Made by a program: the position numbers and the translations under genes. Below the pieces are notes generated by a model that made no database searches, was not told the DNA's origin, and saw only the letters and a list, made by a program, of their open reading frames with translations. From positions 2,046,001 to 2,110,000 of the forward strand of contig OZ017755.1 in the NCBI GenBank assembly GCA_963969365.1: a stretch of 64,000 bases of DNA. Direction: 5' to 3'. How positions within the stretch are numbered: position 1 is the first letter of the stretch; every line of letters starts with the position of its first letter. This document shows positions 57,942-64,000 of the stretch, piece by piece. This DNA is from Asterochloris sp. CNOR1. Taxonomy: Eukaryota > Chlorophyta > Trebouxiophyceae > Trebouxiales > Trebouxiaceae.

Positions 57942-60900
57942 ATGAGCTGTCGGCAGCATGCTAGATCCCGATCCAGAGGCCTGCATTGCCATACGACCAT
58001 AGCCTTCCCGCGCAGGATCTGCTCTGCCACATTTTGGCATGTAGCCCTCTTGCTGGCCTATTTGCCTGCAGGGCTGAGCTCCAGGGATGTGCTCTCAGCC
58101 AATCAGGCAGACCTCGCACAGCTCCCACTGTCCAGCCATACCTGCAGCATCGGCCAGGTGGTGCAGAACAACTACTGCACATTCAGCAACCTGGTACTTT
58201 GGCAGAACCAGCTCTTTTATGTCGCCTCTGGTAAATGCACAACACATGCATGCTTGGACATCTGGACGCTGTTCATGTCACAAAGCCAGCGGCTACATGC
58301 AGACCCTGACAGTGTCAAACTGCCAGACCTGCTGCTGAACTGGACCCCTGGAGAGCTGGTGAGATATACTGCAGCACTTTGGCAGGACGCTTTGATGCCA
58401 ACCCAGTGCCAACTGCAGACAGCTGATCGCCTTGCAGGTGCTTGGCATCAGTGTGGTGAGTCCAGATGCTCTGGCACCCTCCTGGGCGACTGCAGGCAGG
58501 CTCTACATGTCAGATGTGCTCCTGTGGCTCTGGGTTCTGGGGTGAGTCTTCCGCAGCTCAGTGCCTCAGAGCAGGCTTATACACAGCTGCTGCAGCAAGA
58601 GAGAAGCCTGCAAGCTCCCCACCTCGTCAAACAGCAGCCTGTTTGCATATCTTTGCACAAGTTCAATGTGTGTGCACCACGACTCCGCCCTCAAAGGCCG
58701 GCATGACAGGAACAAGTACAAGGTGCCTTAGCTAATAACAACCTGCCACCTTGCTGTCTTGTCACACACAGCCTATCTGCATGCCAAGAAGCAGCCTGCT
58801 GTTGCAGTCTGAGACATCACCAGAAACTAGCTATAGGACTGACAGACATTGACACCTTCTGTCCTGTCGTGACCTTCAGGAACAACTTTGGCCACACACT
58901 CGGCGAGCAGGTCCCAACGATGCACCTGGTGCTGTGCGAACGGCTTGGTAGGTGTTCACATAGCATGGAGGTAAGCCCGACATGCAATTTTCCTTGACTG
59001 CCTCTAGAGGGCCACAGTTACGGCAGGAGGGGCAGCAGCAGGCAAAAGACCAGCCAAAATGTGCCAGCCGCCTTTCTATATGACCGCTCATGGTTCTGGG
59101 GATTGCGGAGACAGGGCAGGCCAAGGAGCAGCTTTCGTCGCAGAGCAGAGCTGCCACTGTACTGAGGACTGCATGCAGGACATGCACGTTACATGAACCT
59201 TCATGTCTTGCATAACCCAGGAGCAGGCCTGCCGTCCAAGCTTCTGCTGTCTGCAGAGCGGGGTTCCACATAAGTCATGACCGCCTGCAGGACCTGCAGG
59301 CGACCTGGATCCTGTTTGTCAATGGCAACCAGCCTAGCACTGGGCTGGTTGAGTGGCGACCAGGTGAGGAATTCACACGCTGTTGAGGAGGAGGCTGTGG
59401 AGTGACCCCCTGCTGCAGCCGCTGATGGCAACGCACGCAGGACCTGAGGCAAAATTGGCTTGCCTGCTGCAGCTGATGTGGGGAACACACTGTGCAGTGG
59501 CTCGCAGGCCGCGTGAATCATCCTGATGCAGCTGCAGACGCCAGCCTCTACAGTGCCTAGCCCCAAGCTTGACCTTCCTGCTGCAGGTCCTGTGGGGCAG
59601 CCTCTGCAGTGGCTCATATGCAGTGTTGAGTATCCTGCTGCAAATGACAGCAATGCAGTTTCTCACAAACACACAGTGGCTTTCCTGCTGCAGGCGCTGT
59701 TGGGGAGGCTGTCCAGTGCCTGACGGCCAACCCTGTGAGGTACACCAACAATGCAACGCTGGCTGGCTCCATGGTGGTGAGGTCTGCTGACCAGCCTACC
59801 ATGACTGTCGTGTCTGGAGTGGGTTCCTCCCACCGGCCCCGCCATGAGAACAGCCTGCACTGCAGTCCGTCTTGTGCAGGCTGTGTATGCAGCAAGATTA
59901 AGCTCATGCATTCGTGCCTGGCGCAGACGGGAGCAGCACACTGCACAGCTGCGCCTCCTGTGCAGGTGCTTGGAAGGAGCACAGCAGGGATTGGGCCAAC
60001 GTCCAGAGCATACATCAAGTCCTGGGTGTGAGTCAGCAGTGTCAGCATGCCGCCATTGCGATATGTGCGCAGACGGCCACTTGCCTTTGTTTGAGTGCTG
60101 GCCTGCCTCCACTACAGCACAAACACCTGAAGTAGCAGTGCTCTTGACTGGATGTGCACACATATTTAGCATGCTCTGTGTACCCTCTGTTGTGGTCAGC
60201 CATGCATGACAATGAGAAAGGCTCAGCCTATCACCACTGACCTCTGCTGACTTGCAACCCTAAAGACTGCCCTCAACTGGGGGCGCGTTGCAGACAGCGC
60301 TGCCTGTTGCTTTGGCAACCATGTAGAGGTAAGCATGGCTGGGCATCATATCTGCTGCAGGGGCCTCATCTGGGCTTTGGCCTCACCAGGCAGAAGCAGG
60401 CATTCCTTGACAAGGCTGACTTCAGGGCTGACCACCTCATGTCTGCTGCAGGCGGCCGCGCATGGGACCCCCAGCAGCCCTGATGGATCTCTGGTACCGC
60501 CGCCTGAGCCAGTGCGTGGGGCTGGACCCTGACAGGACAGCTCCCGTGCAGGAGCCTCACCTGGTGGCCATCAACCGCCAGGCCAGCAGTGGGCGGCACT
60601 TTGCCAACCTTGACCCAGTCATGGAGGGCGTGAGGAGGCGCTACGGGGTACATGTCATGGAACACCTGTGAGCACTGGTGGGCAAGTGAGAGGACTGTCT
60701 GGTGCCAATTGGGCGTCTGTTGTGCAGCATCCATCAACACCATCAGGGCCAATGAGAGGGGTAAATGGCATCACCTGTAAGTGCCCAGTGCGCCTACCAG
60801 GGACACCTGCTGTAAGCGCGGCTGTCATGCAACGCCTGTGAGCATTGATTGAGCCATTTGACTCCCGCTTGGTACCTACTGCCTGAAAGCGCACTGTGCC

Positions 60901-62045
60901 AATACGTGGGTCCCCAACGAGCTGCCCTCATGCACCACCTGTGGGCACCAGCTGGGTCAGTAAGTGGACTTGTCCCGCGGCTGCCTGCCAGGCCCGTCAG
61001 CTGACTCTTGCTGTATACGGGCTCCTGCTTGTGCACAAGTCATGAGACCCTGGCTGCAGAGCCTGATGGCCAGCCGGTGCACTGTCGAACTGGTGACTTG
61101 ATATCAAGCGCTACTGCTTCATACAGGCTTCAAGACGAGAGCCTGGTGCAGCAGGCGCGGTGGTACTCCAACGCCTCTATTGTGATTCAGGCCCATGGCG
61201 CAGCCCTCGGTGCGGAATGCTGCATCGACCGACATTGCAGCAAGATCCCTGGCTGCTGAAGTCGTGGAAGCGGTGCTTGGATGCCTGTTGTGCGGTGGCT
61301 AATGCTGCCATGCAATGCCCATTTCGTCAGTGTGCAGCCGGCAGCCTGTCTGGTCCCTGCAAGCAAGCTGTTCATTCTACGAGACACTGCCCAATCTACT
61401 GAGGGTCAGGCAGCAGCAACACTGGCTGCTGACATGGCATGTAGGTCATCTCTGCCTCTTGCTAGCAGACTCTTTCCATGCCAACACATGTGTGTATTGC
61501 CCCAGAGGGCACAGGCTGGGCAGTAGCGCTCTTGATTCCTCTGGACTGTCTGCGTCTAGCAGGCAACCTCTGTTGCCTGCCATGCCACACCACATCATTG
61601 TCCAGCCACCAGCAGTCTTGCAGGGCACTGCAGGGGCAGCCACGCAGGTGGCTGACATGGCTGGTCACCTCTCAAACCCCAGAGGGAAGGGGGCTAAGCA
61701 GCCGTGGTCCTGGTTGATCCTGCAAGTTTCTTCCCTGCAGGTAACCTCTTCTTCCTGCCACGCAACGCGTACATCATCGACGTGCAGCCAGCAGCAGTCC
61801 CACAGGGCATAGCCTGGGCAGCTGCACTGGTGGCTGACATGACTTCAACCAATTGGACGTTGCTGGAGGGGTTTCCTGCCCAGAGGGCCCCCTGGCGAGC
61901 CATCAGGGATGGGATGGGGGCCAATGCCAGCCTGTGGGCCAGCAGCCAGTGGGGCGTCAAGGAGAAATCAGGGGTGCTGCTGCAGATGGGGCCGGCACAG
62001 AGGTGGGAGGGCTGCAGAACCCACAAATTAGGGGCCAAAGTATAG
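57942..62045 (+). CDS. glycosyltransferase family 61 (DUF563/EOGT-like) protein
   Basis: GT61 enzymes add xylose, arabinose or GlcNAc to glycans in the ER/Golgi. Exons supported: 57942-58230 (signal anchor HVALLLAYLPAGLS, then SSHTCSIGQVVQNNYCTFSN), 58303-58358, 58880-58947, about 59300-59372, 59694-59776, 60452-60647, 61127-61209, 61741-62045. Family hallmarks: NNFGHTLGEQVPTMHLVL (the GT61 N-N-F-x-H motif), EPHLVAINRQASSGRHF, VQQARWYSNASIVIQAHGAA (the conserved H-G-A) and GNLFFLPRNAYIIDVQP. Short exons near 58435 and 60297 are uncertain. The final exon reads through a possible donor at 62003 to a stop at 62045; a further 3' exon is possible. Substrate cannot be told. Confidence 0.85.
59400..59640 (+). 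repeat. two or three decayed copies of the exon 59694-59776 5' edge
   Basis: The true start is TTCCTGCTGCAG|GCGCTGTTGGGG. Copies near 59576 (TTCCTGCTGCAGGTCCTGTG) and 59464 (TGCTGCAGCTGATGTGGGGA), and a weaker one near 59409, each repeat acceptor and downstream bases, including CAGTGGC or CAGTGCC. Confidence 0.7.
61304..61670 (+). repeat. two decayed copies of the exon starting at 61741
   Basis: Copy B (61558-61670) translates GNLCCLPCH where the exon reads GNLFFLPRN, then keeps TTGTCCAGCCACCAGCAGTC and GTGGCTGACATGGCTGG. Copy A (61304-61440) keeps GTCAGTGTGCAGCCGGCAGC and CTGGCTGCTGACATGGC. The exon reads ATCGACGTGCAGCCAGCAGC and GTGGCTGACATGACTTC. Confidence 0.85.
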
Positions 62046-62805
62046 GGGCCAATGTGCACGCCTCGCTGCCTGCTGGCGACTGTTAGTGGCCTCGTTCCAT
62101 GAGGACATTTCTGCAGTGCCAGGCTCAAAGGGCTCTGCCTCCAGCATCTGGACCTCTGCAAACTGCAGGATACAGCAGAGCAAGCTGCCCATCACCAACC
62201 CTGCTGCAGGCAGCGCGTCCTTGAAGAGGACGGTGCATGCGACAGAGACATCCACTCCACACTGCGGAATGTGTGTATGTTCAACTGGGCTCTTGCCTGG
62301 AGTACCATTGAGCTTGATGAGAGCCAAATGCTTTCAACAGTAGGGCAAGCACTGATCCAGCTAGGATATCAGTCAGCAGCCTGAAAAGTGCTTTGTAGAG
62401 CCAGGAGGCCTTGCATCTCACGGATGCATACCTATTCTGGCACATGCAGATGCAATATGCACTCAAATCATGAAACCCATGGGAAGCAATGACCTCGGCA
62501 AACACTCACTGTTCATTGCACTCAGCCTCTTGTGTGGATTGTACATCAAAATTGTCTGGCTGAGGTATCTTGGTCATGCGTATGCCATCGCTACATCTGC
62601 TGCATGTTGCAACCTCTCAGCTTCGCGCACTGGGTCTGGTGCGCACCACACACTTCCGAGCACAGCAGCCCCTCTAAACCCCATCCCCGCCAGCAACCCA
62701 ATGTTGTCTGCAGTGACGCCTGCACCACAATGCAGCACTGAGCAAGCCATTCTGCTGAAATGTTGTCCAGCAAACTCCCGGAGCGGTGGGCCAGCAATAC
62801 TTCAC

Positions 62806-63725
62806 CTCCGAGGGCATACACTGGGAATTTGCAATCTGCCAGCTCTTCCTTGAGCTGTTGATGTTGGAATGCAGCCTCATAACCCTCCTTTGAGACTGCA
62901 CCAGCAGAGGGTGAGTCAGTAGGCACTGTAAGCTTCTGGCTGTGCACAGGCTGTGCAGCAGCTTGGTCCTGGCCAGGAGGCTGAACACGCTGGTGGCTTG
63001 GTAGACAGGAGATATGCAGCGGCTGTGCTGTTGCAGCACAAGCAAATCCCTGGCAGCGCACAAGCAGGCGATCCCTACTCGTAGGAAACTGCACTATGAC
63101 GTTGCAAGCCAGCCCTTTTCGCCTTTATGAGTATGCTTTTTATTGGCATGTACAACACACTGGGGGCCTGGCAGGCACCAGCAGGCTAAGCCCAGCTTAT
63201 GCTGAGCAGCTCACCGGAGTCAAAGACTGGAGAAATGAAGGCATAGTCCAAGGCGCCATAATCCTGACTGAGCTGATCCAGCGCGTGGAGAGATGTTGAC
63301 AACGTCAGACCTGCACATCCCTGAGTTGCCCCCGACGACATGATCTTAGATACAGAGTGGTAAGTAATGCAGGAGTCTTACCTGGACGCGGTGCCAGTGG
63401 CTCTTTGGGCCTGCCATGCTCAGTAAAGTGCAGGCCCTGCAAGTTCAGGGCAAGATTTGCCACCAAACTCCAAACTGCATAGAATCCAGATCAGCAAGAT
63501 TGGGGCGAGCACCTTGATATCGAACTCCTCTGCAAGCTCATGGCAGGTGTGCAGCACCAGATTGCGCCTCGCCGCTTCTGGAAGGGCCTTCAGAAGCTCC
63601 CTCATGTCCACTGTGGCATACCCAGGCTTGCGGAGGTGGACAGTCATCTGCCGATCAAGCAGGCTATTCAGAAGACTCGGGGGAGTCTTCGGAGCTGTGA
63701 TCACCACCAGCCCAAATGCTGGCAT
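62806..63725 (-). CDS. TenI/thiamine-phosphate-synthase-like protein (3' end unresolved)
   Basis: The family folds as a TIM barrel; thiamine-phosphate synthase joins the two thiamine precursors, but many TenI-like proteins have other or unknown roles. Three exons join in phase: 63725-63513, 63320-63215, 62895-62806. Motifs in order: AFGLVVITAPKTPP, MTVHLRKPGYATVDMRELLK, ARRNLVLHTCHELAEEFDIK, TSLHALDQLSQDYGALDYAF, ISPVFDSVSKEGYEAAF, KFPVYALGG. This matches the HLRKP-type branch seen mostly in bacteria, not the fused plant thiamine enzyme. The C-terminal strand and helix should follow; a hydrophobic minus-strand frame at about 62270-62090 (GVDVSVACTVLFKDALPAAG) is the best candidate, but the phase does not join directly. 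Confidence 0.8.
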
Positions 63726-64000
63726 CGCTCAGAGCGCCTTTAGTATTGAGGAAGATTGCTGTGAAGTCGGCACAGCTGCCCTGCACACAATCATAGAATG
63801 CCAGCCATCAGATACTGATGTCAGTGGCGCAAAAGATGATGACATGGGGGTGTGTTGCAGCTGTGCAACCCTGTGATTCCTTCTACCTGACACTTGGCCC
63901 ATTGACCCTGTATACACTGCCCCGGATTGGATCCGCCTGGATACAAGCAGGCCAGCAAAGCTGGACGTTTGTGTGGCGTCCCTGACAGGACAGCAGCAGC
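63726..64000. other. right edge; possible start of another gene
   Basis: This lies upstream of the TenI-like gene. A plus-strand frame open to the window end (PVYTAPDWIRLDTSRPAKLD) looks protein-like but has no visible ATG or acceptor, so no gene is called. Confidence 0.3.

Noticed and set aside
62028-62327. Independent minus-strand gene (99 codons)
   Set aside because: More likely the last part of the TenI-like gene or a shadow over GT61 3' sequence; no separate start, domain or splice partner was found.

Overview
The window is nuclear DNA from a green alga, most likely a chlorophyte of the Trebouxiophyceae type (the class is inferred). The evidence is a mix of plant-lineage genes: an RST1/focadhesin HEAT protein, a chloroplast DUF3119 protein, a protein with a bipartite thylakoid-lumen transit peptide, and ATG10. 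All genes are broken into many short exons. Introns mostly start GTGAG/GTAAG and end CTGCAG. There are no operons, phage genes, insertion sequences or CRISPR arrays. Because stop codons are scarce, long open frames on the wrong strand are common and mostly meaningless; the genes below were built from protein-family motifs plus splice phase.

Layout: 1-3596 (-) beta-N-acetylhexosaminidase, cut by the left edge. 3746-6401 (+) thylakoid-lumen protein of unknown function. 8057-8432 (-) small membrane protein. 8589-10902 (-) YIPF6-like Golgi protein. 11077-19584 (-) RST1/focadhesin. 20394-20849 two tRNA genes, Val(CAC) and intron-containing Leu(AAG). 22912-23667 (-) unrecognised disordered protein. 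24370-27422 (+) type I membrane protein. 27524-27838 (-) 68-aa single-pass protein. 28646-32500 (+) unrecognised Ala/Met-rich protein. 32729-39684 and possibly beyond (-) a protein with repeated T-F-x-P motifs. 41568-43051 (+) DUF3119 chloroplast protein. 43095-43979 (-) small Lys-rich protein. 44961-55686 (+) a 21-exon, 832-aa protein with C-T-F-x-P motifs and an EF-hand. 55882-57426 (-) ATG10. 57942-62045 (+) glycosyltransferase family 61. 62806-63725 (-) TenI/thiamine-phosphate-synthase-like protein.

The most striking feature is in the introns. Many hold decayed tandem copies ('echoes') of the adjoining exon edge, splice site included. Introns before an exon carry copies of its 3' splice site plus first codons; introns after an exon carry copies of its last codons plus donor. 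This recurs in at least nine genes on both strands, from near-identical 38-bp and 142-bp repeats to barely recognisable copies. It suggests introns here grow or turn over by local tandem duplication across exon-intron junctions.

Functionally the genes are mixed: wall or glycan metabolism (hexosaminidase, GT61), membrane traffic (YIPF6-like), autophagy (ATG10), plastid proteins (lumen protein, DUF3119), and two genes whose T-F-x-P repeats resemble protist flagella-associated coiled-coil proteins. If the last assignment holds, the alga has or had a flagellate stage.
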